From: Pyrocephalus nanus
Taxonomy: Eukaryota > Chordata > Aves > Passeriformes > Tyrannidae
DNA: 64,000 nt
Direction of reading: 5' to 3'
NCBI GenBank assembly: GCA_038380795.1
Contig: CM076260.1
Span: 35,002,634 to 35,066,633, forward strand
This document shows, piece after piece, positions 1 to 11,834 of the stretch; position 1 is the first letter of the stretch; every line of letters starts with the position of its first letter. The notes below the pieces were generated by a model. That model did no database searches. It saw nothing but the letters and a program-made list of their open reading frames with translations, and was not told the origin of the DNA. Made by a program: the position numbers and the translations under genes.

Positions 1-788
1 AATAATCTCAAATTCAATGACATTTCTGAACAGATCTTGATCTTGAAGGCTTCCTTGGATTTATGTAAGCTATCTAATAATTTTAAAGTATTCTTCCAGG
101 CTAAGTTTGAGTCAAATCAGAGATGTTTTTTAAAAAAGCACCTCCTATGATAATCTGAAAATCAAGTACTATTTTTGCAGCTATTAAACTTTGCAATTTA
201 GCCATTCTCAACACCCAGACACATACCCTAGATTACAGGGAACTCAACCGTTGCTAATAAAGGTAAGAATGTCTGTTTTCATTCACCCTACACAAGCTGA
301 ACTTTGAGAAACCTATCAAATTTGGAAAAAAAATATCAACTTGTATGGATTTGAAGGAATTTCACTGTGCTTTTGGCTGTTTGAAGAGTTCTACTGGTTT
401 CTGGGGGGCTAGCAAGAGTGATTTTTTTTTTTTTTGGAGGAGGGTATTTGTTATTTTTTGTAAAGACTTTAAAAAGCAGCAGTTTTCTTAAACTCCAAGG
501 ATTTCCACCTGTAACTTCATATGCAACATTTTGTAAGGCTAGTGATATAAAGTATTCCTTTTTTAAAGTCTTGCCACTTGGAATTAATTAAAATAAGAAC
601 CTGAGTTAAACTTAGAAAAATATTTGTAACCACCACATTTGAAAAATTTAAAAACAAATAAAAAGGACTCAAACAGACAATGACAAACGCCTTCTTAAAA
701 AGTAACTTCTTTCCCAATTTGACCAAGACTGTCAGAACTGAGCCATTCTATTTTTTTAATATCATATAAAACACAGTAAATTTGTTAC
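1..788 (-). other. CEP162 intron (part)
   Basis: AT-rich non-coding DNA downstream of the probable exon 4 donor. No exon could be supported. The first 60 bases are open on the minus strand in one frame, but a stop lies just upstream and there is no convincing acceptor. Confidence 0.55.
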
Positions 789-941
789 CCTCAGAATTGT
801 CTGGACTGTCAGAAGCAAGGGTTCCTTCTTCTTTGTTTAAGTATGAATCTTTCTTGTTCTTATGAAATTTTTCCAACATTTTGAATTTAGACAAAGCCTT
901 GCTGCGAGATGCACTAGAAGAGGGGTTAGAGGGAACTACTT
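789..941 (-). CDS. CEP162: Probable CEP162 exon 4: 51-codon symmetric exon
   Basis: This is a probable third coding exon of CEP162. Seen directly: minus-strand acceptor ACACTTAG (AG at 943-942), 153 nt without a stop in the frame set by exon 3, and donor GAGG|GTAACA (789|788). The incoming phase is 1 (G from exon 3 plus AA makes Glu) and the outgoing phase is 1 with length 3n, so the exon could be skipped without shifting frame. It would encode residues 67-117, beginning EVVPSNPSSSASRSKALSKF, then a lysine-rich middle (KMLEKFHKNKKDSYLNKEEG) and an acidic end (SDSPDNSE). That Ser/Lys-rich, disordered character fits the CEP162 N terminus. However, I cannot match these residues to a homologue from memory, and the pyrimidine tract upstream is weak. 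It has no frame-opening ATG at its start. It could be an alternative exon or, less likely, a chance open frame. Confidence 0.6.
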
Positions 942-1147
942 CTAAGTGTACGTAAACATTTAAACATTTTTATGCATAATGGACAGGGAATAAAGAGAAA
1001 AATAAGATGTGAGACTTCAAATTGACACTTATGAAAAAGTAATACAGCTAAATTTCTTGTAGATTTAATTGTGTCTAATTTTTCTATCTATAACTAAAAA
1101 TTAAACTAATACTTATAACTTCTGAGAATATAGATCCTTTTCTCTCC

Positions 1148-1164
1148 TTTTTTTTTTTTTTTTT
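1148..1164. repeat. Poly-T run
   Basis: A T17 homopolymer in CEP162 intron 3. Confidence 0.9.
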
Positions 1165-4100
1165 GAATGGAGAAATTCCTTGCTCCATGTATACTTTGTA
1201 TTCAAATACACTGTTCTAGGAGCTCTAGGAGCTTTACCTGAAGGAAAAGGAAATCACTAAAACTACTTCAACAATAAAACTACTTCAACAGGTTTTGGAA
1301 GCAAGCATCTAGATCTACATCAGGCTACATACCTCTGCCACCTAGAAACAGAAGTATGGGGATACATGACCAGAAACTAACAAAACTCAAACATCGAAGA
1401 TGACTAAAGGAAGCTGATGAGCATTTAGCAGGTGCAGTGTCAGGAGAAAAATTGTACAAAATCCATTCTGGTGCTATGCATGGGTCCTTTATTCACTCAA
1501 CTGATGTGCAAGTCCGCTAGTGAGGCACCATTTCTCCAGATCTATATGCTCCCATATTTACTGGGAAACGAAGTGATGACAGCATGCCTTCCATTGTACA
1601 TGATGCAAACACCTGATATCTTTTAAAAGTAATTTGAAATTTAAAAGTGATTTGAAATTACTACCAAAGTCGTACCATTGCTCATATTTCAAATATTATT
1701 CCTAATTTGAGAAATAAATTATTTAGTGTTTATCTCCCAGACGAGATGCTTTATAGCTATTCTATGAAAGTGAGGCTTATGAAAACACGGCAGTGCATAC
1801 ATTCTAGGAAGCTAACGTAGGGAAATATTTTATAGGCTATATACTAGCTCACCAACATGATCTAGAGACCAAGTGCCAAATATTTCATTGTCATGGTTCT
1901 CCAAAATACTATTGATCTGCTTGAATTTAACACCAACACCATGTTTAAACTAGTACAAGCCAATTGATAGTGTCTTTTCGAGGAAATTTTATTTAATGGA
2001 TCAATGCTTATAATTTTTAATTATTCTCTGGAGTTTCTCTTTGGATAGCGTAAGAAGGGACTTCATATAAAATGCATAATCTGAAGTTACACTGAGTAAA
2101 ATAATCCTGCAGATTAAACAATTCAAGTTTGTCATTATTACACCAATTACTGTTTCCCTGCATGTTTGCAGGGCAGCATGCAGAGAGCAGCACATTGGTC
2201 AGCAGAGCAAAAAGAGCCACACCAATAGAAAATGAGTAAAATGCTTACCTGACTGTGGTCTTTGCTTTTAAATTTAAACAATTAAAAATTAAAATTAAAC
2301 AAGTAAAACATGAATATTAATATTTCTTGAGTATGAAATACAGAAAATACAAGAGACTTTCTGTTTAGTAAACAGGTGTTTACTACAGGTGAGAGATTTT
2401 TGTTCAGACTTTCAAAGTTATCCTCCCTCTTCCCCAAGATTACTTTCAATACTGTCTGTCCTACTACATCAGTATAGGTAGTGATATATGATGTTACAAC
2501 AGCTGAGCAAAAGTTCACACAGTTATTAATTTCTTCTGGAAATGACAAATGAAGTAAGTGGCAGCTTGTTTTCAGTGAGAACACAAAGGTCAAATGGACA
2601 ATTTGCTAAGGATTTTCTATAGGAAACACAGCAGTAATTCAAGGTTAATATTAAATAAATGTATCAAAACATATTTAATCAAATACCAGATTGGGAACCC
2701 TTTTGTCCGCTATTTTCCACTATTTCAGCATGGTTTTCTGTCAGTTTCTTCTCTTTTCTCACTTTAACAAATTTTGTTTGAAAATCTTGAAAAGACAAAC
2801 AGCAGGAATAGACAGGCAAGCAAGACAGGACAGGAATTCTTATTATCCAATTTCTTTTTTATCATTTAAATGACAAAAGCAAGTAGAAAGGACATTAGTT
2901 AGAGGTAGGTCTTTAATGTGCCCAATATGGAAGACAGTGCCTTGATTCATAATTTGCACATTTCAGTTTAAAGCTGAAAAACAGAGTTTAAATGTGCCTA
3001 GAATAACTAGTGGAGTTATCTTAAAACGGAAATATTTTAAAAGAACTTTATACTTCTCAGCCAAATGAACTGAAGTAATCTACACTGTTACCATTAATCT
3101 ACAAAACCAAATGAAACCAGACTATTAGTTTAATTATCTACATATTTCCTGGCACTTCTGCACAAGATGCATTGTGAAAAAAAAAGACAAAAAATAAATG
3201 TACAGCACATATTTAGCCGTCTTCTCTTTGCCTTTCAAGAACGCATGATATAGATACCGAAGCAACTCAAAATTAAAACCTCAAACTGGAAACAACCTAT
3301 CAGCTTGGTGTATTGCACAAGCTGATTAGCCACACTTTGTTAAGATAACAATATCTCTACACAGTGACACCCAAACACACCAACTTATAGATATGGAGCA
3401 TGTTTTTTTAATGCAGTGCCACACTGTGGGTGGAGGTTAAGATTTATACATTTACATAAGTTTGATTCATGATGAAAAAACTCTTTAAAAATACTAATTC
3501 TATACTGATTTTTGATAATGTCCTATATGCAACCAACACAGAGGTTCAAGCCTAGGAGAATACACAAGGATCTCCACAAAATTTCAAAGTATGCCAATGT
3601 TACACTTCTCAGAAATTAAATTCACATTTGTAATCATCACATCAGTATTTTAACTTCTTACCATAGGACGACTGTTTTGCTATTTAGGGGACATCTAATA
3701 ACCTTATGAAGAACTAGAAATCTAAATTGTCATCTTCTCAGTCATCCCAGGCAGCAACTTACATTGCAATGCTGCTGTGCCTTCACCCACTTATTAGTAC
3801 GTCTGAGCAACACTCTACAGAACATAAACCTGCTGAAGAACATTAGATCTGGCAAAACTGTATTTGACAAAGTACTTGGAAGCATAAAAGACAAACATAG
3901 AGACACAGAGAGCAAAATATCAGCAGCTCTATAAGCCTATCCACACTGAATTTCTTATAGTCACCTGACCTGTCAACTTAAAACACCATCTACACAAACT
4001 GAAATCATTGCAGTTTGTGGTGTGTACACACATGTATAAATCCTCCTCTACGTATGGGATTCGTACTTTTCAGTTATAGACAAATAAAACTGCCAAGGAA

Positions 4101-6021
4101 AACTCAGTTTATCCCAAAGGTGGCCCAGTTGGTCTCTGAAAATGTCTCTCTTTTGACTCTAAGCTAATTGCCCTCCAATTACATCCCTAGTTAGAAGAAT
4201 GCCTTTCATAATAGTACACATTATGCAACTGCTACCATTTGCAAGTGTCCAGTATGACAAATAAAGCCATTTCCTCTTTGGATGATACAACCAGGATCTC
4301 CTCTTCTTGCCAAGATAGAAAATGGAAAGCCCTCCAGTAGGAATTAAAGGCCTCTCTGCTTGGCAGTATTAAAGCACTAGCTGGGGCATGGCTTACAGCA
4401 TGTGCCCCAAGAGCGTGGAATTCTATGCAGAGTGGTGACAGAGGGGTAAATGAAATAAAACTAATAATCTGGCTGGCAAAAGTGGTGCTTGGATAAGAAC
4501 TCAGTGCACAGATCTAGCATATTTGGTGTACTTTCCTATATTCTCAGTTTTATTACGTCCAACTGCCAAGACACGTTGGACCTTTGATTCAAAAAGCATT
4601 ACACAGATCACTTTCAACTTCCTCCAAGAAAATCCAGCCCCTCACCAAGACTATGAATATGAACAGGCTAGCTTCTTCTGCAAGTAAATTGACTCCATAC
4701 TGGCAAAACTGGGTAGGCTTACCATTTGAATATTTTTCTGTTAAAGGAGAAGGTTTTCTTAAGAGAGACCTTAAAAAGCTTACCACATATTTCATACATC
4801 AATGAACTGCAGATCAAGCTTGTTTCAGTTCTAATGGCTTTACCTCTAGGTAAACTACATAGCTGATAAGATATTGTTAATTTAAAAAATGAAAGTGGTG
4901 AAATTTATTTGCATGGAACAACTTGATATAATCACATTGGTTCTTCTGATTCTGCTTTTAATTTTACTTAAGCCACACAAGCACTGTTCTCTAAAACTTG
5001 TAATCACCCTGCCCTTTAAGAACCCGTTCCAGTGTGTTTTGCACCATGAGAAGCATCAAAGTTGGGTTGCCTCAAGCTTCTCAGAAAAACCATGGAAACA
5101 TGCTGAAGTTCTAACATCAGCTGATGAGGTCATGATAACCTCTTAATTCTCACACTGCCCAGCAAGAACACTCCGTCCTTCCATTTTTCAAAAAGCTGTA
5201 AGGAAATCATCGTATCTCATAACTGCCTGATAAGAACTTTCCCATATCCATCTGAGTTTTACAGCAACATCTTAAAAGGCCAGAGACAGATAAGAAGCCC
5301 AGGCACCACCTATTAGGGTTATGCTTAAATGGCACAACTGGTGACTAGGATTTGACTCCTAACTAGGACAACACCGACAGGACAGAGCTGTGCTTAAAAT
5401 CAGAGACTATCAGCAGTATTTTAACTCTGACATATGAAAAACTGATTTTTGTAACTTTCTGTTAAGCTCCAGCTATAAGAAACACAAATCATGAAAACTA
5501 AGAAGCCCCCAGTTACTACAAGAACAAGAGGCAATCACCCTATGGAAACTCACTACTCATGTGCTTTACTATCCAAGAAGAAAACAATGGAGAAATGAAA
5601 AAATAGAGGTGGAAATCTTGCAAAAAATAATATATTTTCTTCCAGAACTATATGACCATGTCAGTACTGAACAATCATGCCGTCACAGCCCATTTCACCT
5701 TAAGCCATAGTTCTTGGCAAGGCAAATGTTGAGGATACTGACAGATATACATCAAGCTGATGTTGAAAAATTTTTCTGTGGTTTTCCAATCTATTACAAA
5801 TGTTGCAGTTAGCATAAGTCTATACAAATTGGTATTTTTCCTCTGCAGTTTTGAAAACAGAAATATAAAGAAGAAGTTGGCTACAAAACATATTTACCAA
5901 TATTTTAGCAGAATTCATAAATTATGTTTTCTAATTATTTTACTATTTATAACGTGCTTATTCTTAACAGGTTTCAGTAATTCAAAAGCTACATAAAAAA
6001 CCAGCAGCTCACAGCTTGAAT

Positions 6022-6043
6022 ATATTCTATAATTATAGAATAT
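6022..6043. repeat. Perfect 22-bp AT-rich palindrome
   Basis: The half-site ATATTCTATAA is followed directly by its exact reverse complement TTATAGAATAT. It lies inside CEP162 intron 3, about 170 bp downstream of exon 3 in transcript order. No transposon ends were recognised around it. Confidence 0.9.
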
Positions 6044-6214
6044 TATGTTCTACAAATACAATTCTATTTGAGTTTTGTACTTTACAAACTTGCATTGTAA
6101 TGTTCTAAAACACTTAACTGGCATCAGCTTAATCTGAAACCAGGCCTAATATGCAGTATGAGAAAGAACTAGTCTGACCCCCTGTGGCCAAAATATTGCA
6201 AAACTATGTATTAC

Positions 6215-6353
6215 CACCATCATCCAAATCCTCCTCAGATAACCACCATGGCACTGAATCCTTTTTCTTCCTTTCTTTTTTCCTGGGCTGTCCCAATGTC
6301 TCAAGAATGCTGGACTTTTTCTTTGAATTTCCAAGTGAATCATCTGAAAGAGA
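6215..6353 (-). CDS. CEP162: CEP162 exon 3: residues 21-66 plus first base of codon 67
   Basis: This 139-nt exon continues CEP162 in phase 0 from the start exon. Seen directly: minus-strand acceptor ATTGATTCAG (AG at 6355-6354), an open frame of 46 codons, and donor GATGGTG|GTAATA (6215|6214), leaving phase 1. It encodes SLSDDSLGNSKKKSSILETL, then a very basic block (PRKKERKKKDSV), then PWWLSEEDLDDG. From memory, mammalian CEP162 has the same order here: a LSDDS segment, a lysine-rich stretch, a PWW pair and acidic residues ending in DDG. That match is the main support. There is no ATG in the frame, so a search for ATG-initiated ORFs misses it, and the ATG-starting frame over the same bases is a shadow. 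Coding bases match from first to last base, with no frameshift. Confidence 0.88.
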
Positions 6354-9300
6354 CTGAATCAATTGTATACAAGGTTAAAGAGAGCTTCTGCATTTTCACA
6401 TTAACTCTTTTTCAGCCACTCAATTCTGGACTTTTGAGTCCAGATGCCTTTCTTTACTCCCCACTGACTGCCTTTTTTGTATATGCATGACAAAGCTGAT
6501 TAAGAAAGAATAACTATATTCATGTGGCATAAATAGTGAGTATTATAAAAACCCCACTGCCAGAGTCTGGATGTGTTAAAAGCTAACAGAGAGTATATGT
6601 TCAAATGAATAACAGAATCAGCTCTTTTTCAATTAGTTACAACATATAAACCCCAAAATCCTGACTACATCCCTCAAGATAATATAGTAAAGTAGAAACA
6701 GTTTTGCTTTGGCTTTGTTTTGTACATGAACAACATTATTAATATTTGAAAAATAAACATACTAGCTCCCAGCAAATCATATTTCAGAAATTAATTTTAT
6801 ACTTTGTATTTATGGAATATAATAGAAATGCCAGAGCCATTCCTACCCATTCGTGTATTAAGCTTTCTATGTGTAAGTCATCCACTCTGATTTTGATTGA
6901 TGGCTTAAATTAATGGAAAGAAGGTCTATGAGTATAAACATCCTACGAATTTAAGTTACTGAAGAGTAACAGGAAGGGAAATACAACTAACCCTGCTCTT
7001 TTGCTTTATTAAAGCCCTTTGTGGCCTATAGCAGGCTCAGCATCACAATTATATGTCCAGACAGTGATAAAGGAAATATACTCATTAAGTTAGAGCGGTG
7101 AACTGGGGTTAAGGGGAGTGGAATATTTTTTATCTAAATTTTTAGCTCTAACTGCTGAAAGTAATTGTCCTAAAGTGTCTTAAAGAACACAGTGAATAGT
7201 TAGCAAAGGCCGTAAACAGTAAGGAACAACAAATTCCCAAATCAAGTGTATCATATGGCAAAATTTCCAAAGCTTTACTTTTGTGATAGTCACAAATAAA
7301 AAAATATGATAGTATAAGCAGAATACTAGAAGCAACAGGATTGTGGTTACTTAATATGTAAAATATAAGGGTATATTTTATTAAAACAAGCCTATGCAGT
7401 CCTGATTCCTAGTACATGAAAGCATTACCATAAAAGCCTACCTTTACTCTATGATTAATGCTTGAACTTTTATCTGCCTAACATCTATAAATAAAATGAC
7501 AACTACATAAAACAATAATTTAAGAAAAAATTTTAATAAACATTCTTATTAATATATCTGACCAAGAACATCTTTAGAGCTTACAGTCTCACTTGAGAAA
7601 ACAAAATGCTTGTCACCCAGACTAAGAAAGAAAAAAGTGCTCTGAGCCTTGCACTTTAATAAAACACAATTTTAATAAATTATGAAACTGCTAGACAACC
7701 GGATGTATTGCAATTTCTTTAAGTTGGCTCAGTGACATAAATAAAGCAGCTTTACATTCCTAATATATATCCTATAAATAACAACTTTCTTGCACTAGTC
7801 ACAACACAAGTATTAATGCCAGGGTCCCCAAAGGTCAGACTGCCTCCTGCACTAGAAGCACTGACAGGTGCTTGAGGCCAGCTCTTTTATCACTTTCTGT
7901 TTCTTTTATAAACAGGTGCTTGAGGCAAGCTCTGTTATCACTTTCTGTTTCTTTTACAACTAACAGTATCTTCTGCTCTGCAAGCAGAACTTCAGTGATG
8001 CTCATACACCTTAGTGTATTGTAACTAAAGAACCTGAAACCCCCATAGGTTGGTCTCAAGTTCTGGAAACTTTCTGTGCCCAGCTATCTTGTCAACTGCA
8101 GACAGCTGGGAAAGAAATGCTGACACAAAAATACTGGTGCGTTTTTCTAAACCTGTCAGTTACCTTGATAGCAAAACTTTCAGATTTTTCCCTTCCTTTG
8201 GAAAAAAAAAGTAGATAAATAAATCAATCAACTTTTGAAAGATTTGCCTAAACAATATTAAGTCTTCCTTAAACTACTGAGAAACAGTTTTCACTATTCT
8301 CCCCACCATTATACCCTAAACACAAACATCACCTACAGAGATTTCACACAGGGGAGCACATCAGCTTCTCATCTTTCTCACATTAAAAGGCCACATAAAA
8401 AAAAAAAAAAGGAACGTAACAGAGGTCGCATGTGTAAAAGTAACAGAGAGTAAACACTGTCATTGTTATCTGGGTCTGTATCCAGCTGGCAAAACACAGA
8501 ACAATGCACATTTTTTAATGACTCGATTTGTAGGTTTAAAATAGTTTTAGTTTGAAATGAAGATATGAGTTGTTAAAAGTTACATTCTCTGGAACATGCC
8601 AAATACCACTTGGACTAAGTCAGTACAGCTATTTTTTTTTTTCTAACTTAAGCATTCTCAGTGTGGGCAATAGTTGAGGAGCAAGAAGAGCATGTCAAAT
8701 GAGGAACAAATACAAGAAGCACTCATATGGAGAGTTTTGACAGATGCTCAAAACAAATAAAAGATAAACCTCTTTGCTCTTCCCCAGAGCAACTCCATAA
8801 CAACAGTAAGTAAAGAACTTCTTAAGGAACTGCAGACGCTCATTTTCTAATTCTACTAATATTAATAATTTTCAGTGAATTCAAGAGTGTTAACTCAGCT
8901 ACATCATCAAATTAAATAATTTTTAGTAGTCATTAATTGTAGCATAGCCTCTACATCAAAAAAGCTTCAAGCATACATTATATATATAACAGACTCAAAG
9001 AATATTCTCTGCTATCACTAGCTATGCTTATACACAATAATAGAATCTAGTAAAGGCCTTATGTATGTGGTATATATGTTTTAGGATTATAACACTGTTT
9101 GTTTGATAGACCAGAGGGCTAGTTCTGAAATTACAGGTCTAGTTACAGTGAAAAAACATACCTAGTCAGGGCATTTTGGTAATGTCTTAGCTTAAGTCAT
9201 AACCCACGGACTTGCATGATTTTGCCTGTTACTCAAAATCATCAAGTGCCATGAAGAAGGAAAGAAATCTAATTCAAATTTTCTAATCACTACAACATGC

Positions 9301-9740
9301 TTCATTTTTATATAAGAATTTTTAACCAGACTTCAGTGAAAGTAAGTATTGCATAGAAAAATAAGGAAATTTTTAAAACATAGCTTGTGTCTAAACACAG
9401 GAAGAGTTTTCAATTATATATCAATCTGAAGCTTCTGGTACTAAGTAACACATGCAATAAAATCGAAGCAAAAATCAAGAAGCAAAGGATCTTTCTGAAG
9501 ACACAACCTAGCAATTACAAAATATTTATTTTATCACAAAACTGTTCTCTCTATTTCAATACAGAAAAATAGTATGAAATAAGTTTAGCAATTAAGACCT
9601 TGCAAAGATCCACACATAACACCACTATGTAAATTATGTGATACAACCACAGCTGAATCTCCAGTCTCATATTCTTCCAGATTGAAATTTTCTCCATATT
9701 TTAACAGAGAAAAGGGATGTGACCTTGCCCTCAGACATAC
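6354..9740 (-). other. CEP162 intron 2
   Basis: About 3.4 kb of AT-rich DNA between two well-supported phase-0 exon borders. It contains a 48-bp tandem duplication at 7864-7959 and short A/T runs (8398-8411). No RNA gene or transposon was recognised. Confidence 0.8.
7864..7959. repeat. 48-bp tandem duplication in CEP162 intron 2
   Basis: Two adjacent 48-bp units (7864-7911 and 7912-7959), both starting ACAGGTGCTTGAGGC, differ at only three positions. The high identity points to a fairly recent local duplication. Confidence 0.92.
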
Positions 9741-9844
9741 CTCTTTCAGAAACTCTTCAAACTGCTCATCTAAATCTTCTTTCGAAAATCGATGAGCCAT
9801 AATCTGCAACTGGACGTTACCTTCCAGACAAATGAGTTTAAAAC
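9741..9844 (-). CDS. CEP162: CEP162 exon 2: 5'UTR plus start codon and residues 1-20
   Basis: This exon begins the centrosomal protein CEP162 (QN1/KIAA1009). In other vertebrates the protein binds microtubules at the distal end of centrioles and promotes ciliary transition-zone assembly with CEP290. Seen directly: reading the minus strand, an acceptor (AATTTTAG, AG at 9846-9845) opens the exon, and 44 bases of 5'UTR follow. The ATG at 9800-9798 has A at -3 and G at +4. Twenty codons give MAHRFSKEDLDEQFEEFLKE, then a strong donor GAG|GTATGT (9741|9740). The coding part is 9741-9800 and ends in phase 0. I recognise this N terminus as that of the CEP162 family from memory. No in-frame stop precedes the ATG inside the exon, but the family start and the good Kozak context favour this ATG. 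A reading frame continuing past 9741 is intron read-through. Confidence 0.9.
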
Positions 9845-11613
9845 CTAAAATTTAAAATAAAAATAAAGTTAATTGAATGCATTCTGAAATGAGATGTAAC
9901 TTGGTGATTTGCTTGAATAGAGAGTTATAAGCAAAAAAAAAAAAAATCTTGGGAGATGACAAACATCATTCCTCCCATCCTTAATCTAAACTGTTTACTG
10001 AATGAGACAATCAATGCAGACATACTGAAATTAACAAAATTTCTTATAAGCAAAGTACTCATTTCCAAAACAACAGCTTCAGCATTTAAACTTTGAGGGA
10101 TAAATAAAATAGGATTCTCTTTATACCTTTATATTTTTCTTCAAAAATAGCACTTTGTCAATAATCAAAAAAGAATATTTGTAATATTCTGCAGTAATAT
10201 TTCCCATCCATTTTAAGGGCTTTTAATTACTTTCTATGTTTTTTTCTCCAAGACTGAAAACATCTGGCATTGCAGGTTTTGTTTCATCATCTCTGCTGGG
10301 CTTAGGACTTGGTTATCAATAAATATATGAAAATCTTTTAAGATTAGAGAATGACTTTTGTTTTGATCTGCCGCGACACAGAAAGTCAGTAGCTCTTGCC
10401 CCCCCTCCCATTCCCAAAAGTTTGCGTTAATTTTCAGGTGTAAAATAATCCCCACGCTCAAAAGGCTACACAGCTTTTGTGTATCACACTGCTCAACACA
10501 TATGGCTGCCTTCAAAACTGCATATGTATAGCAGCATTAAACTACTCTAGCATCTTCCAGGCTGAGAAGTGCTATGTAAACATAAAAGGGCTAAACATTT
10601 GCAGAAATGCTTTTACCATTAATAAAAAATTCTCCCAATATGGAGCCCACTCAGTACACAGGACTGTTACCTACCTAGTAAATTGATTTTGACAGGCGAG
10701 TTGTGACAACTGCTTCCTGCTTTCACTCCTTATGCATCCATAGACCACCCGACACTTTGGCTTTGGCAGTTAAAAAAAAAAAAAAAAAAAGTTATGCAGC
10801 AGACTGCCCAGACTTTGAATTGAATAAGATATCCTTCTGTAAGCATTTGGACAATATCTCTGAAAACATGGTAAGGAGATTAAGAATGCTCCCTCTCAGG
10901 ACACACATAATCCAGTACCCTTTTATACTTTTACATCAAAGAACACTTGACGCCAAATGTAAGATGCTTTAGCAGTTTACCAGCTGTGTCAACTAATTCA
11001 GCAAGTGGGGAATACTTCATTCTAGCCTCGTCAGAAAAACAAAGTGATTCTTCTGACATTATCTGTAGTTCCGCACACCTTACAATTACCGCTTTTATAA
11101 AAACACTGCAAAGCTTTATTTTTCAAATGGGACAAAAGGACAACAAATACACCACAAGATTTCGTAACAGAAGATCAGAAACACTGCCCTTAACAAATAC
11201 ATTTTTCAGCCATGCCTTTAGACTTAAGGCTCACAAACAGCTGTGCACAAAACAAAAGGCGGCACTTGCTGGGATATATGCTACGACACAGCGCAGGAAG
11301 CAGTAGTTTTGAGGAGGTACGTCTAAACCACAGGGATAAGGGAGAAGCTTTAAACAGCCCAACTCATTTCATGTAACCTTTTAATCATCGCAGCCGCGAC
11401 CTGATCCTCCGGCGGTTTTTCCTGGAGCACACGCAGCCTGGCACACGGCAGCGCGGGGGCTCGGATACGGGCGGGCTGGGCTGGGCTGGGCTCAGCGGAC
11501 CCAGGGGCCGCTCCGGGGAGCGGCGGGGACAGGGGAGACGCGGCTCAGAGCCGGGCTATGCCCCGGGATCGCCCCCAGACCGCGCCGGGCCCGCTCGGCC
11601 ACGGCTGCCTCAC
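9845..11613 (-). other. CEP162 intron 1, right boundary tentative
   Basis: Lies between the CpG-island promoter and the start-codon exon. The right border assumes that the minus-strand donor CGCGGG|GTGAGG (11614|11613) ends non-coding exon 1. It is the best donor in the island, but it is not proven. An A18 run sits at about 10771-10788. The interior holds no supported gene. Confidence 0.5.
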
Positions 11614-11627
11614 CCCGCGGCGGCGCC

Positions 11628-11641
11628 GTTGCCCGGGAAAC
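11628..11641. promoter_or_regulatory. RFX X-box candidate
   Basis: The sequence GTTGCCCGGGAAAC fits the RFX consensus GTNRCC-N(0-3)-RGYAAC with a 2-bp spacer and one mismatch (A at the Y position). RFX2, RFX3 and related factors drive many ciliary genes through such sites near the transcription start. CEP162 is a ciliary gene, so the context supports function, but binding is inferred. Confidence 0.6.
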
Positions 11642-11771
11642 CCTCCCGGCCACCGTCCCGCCCGCCGGCAGGGACCGCGCCACGTGATCCCGCCAAATCC
11701 GCCGGCTCCGCTCCCGTCTGCCCGCCCGCTGCGGGGCGCGCGTGACGGGAGCGAACGGGCCCGGGCGGCCA

Positions 11772-11785
11772 TTCCCGCCGCGGGA
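11772..11785. promoter_or_regulatory. E2F-like palindrome, copy 1
   Basis: TTCCCGCCGCGGGA contains the E2F core TTCCCGCC. An identical 14-mer lies 49 bp away. It is a plausible cell-cycle control element for a centriole gene. Confidence 0.45.
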
Positions 11786-11820
11786 CAGACCCGGCGGGAG
11801 GGGACGGGCTCCGCTGGCCG

Positions 11821-11834
11821 TTCCCGCCGCGGGA
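11821..11834. promoter_or_regulatory. E2F-like palindrome, copy 2
   Basis: An exact second copy of TTCCCGCCGCGGGA in the same CpG island, 49 bp from the first. It may arise from a short local duplication. Confidence 0.45.

Larger units (their letters stand above)
942..6214 (-). other. CEP162 intron 3
   Basis: About 5.3 kb of AT-rich intron between the two phase-1 borders. It contains a T17 run at 1148-1164, a 17-bp direct duplication (unit TAAAACTACTTCAACA, at 1258-1273 and 1275-1290) and a perfect 22-bp palindrome at 6022-6043. No further exon was convincing. An unrecognised exon is still possible, because a human-like segment that I expect after DDG (starting LLGT) was not found here. Confidence 0.6.

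Noticed and set aside
1..60. Open minus-strand frame at the very edge, considered as the next CEP162 exon
   Set aside because: A stop lies just upstream, no good acceptor with phase 1 exists, and the window ends before it can be judged.
2282..2593. 103-codon minus frame with a decent internal acceptor, considered as a CEP162 exon
   Set aside because: No match to the expected CEP162 sequence, and no consistent phase and donor pair linking it to exons 3 and 4.
6146..6343. 65-codon ATG-initiated minus frame over exon 3
   Set aside because: It is in the wrong frame. The family match and splice phases select a different frame of the same bases.
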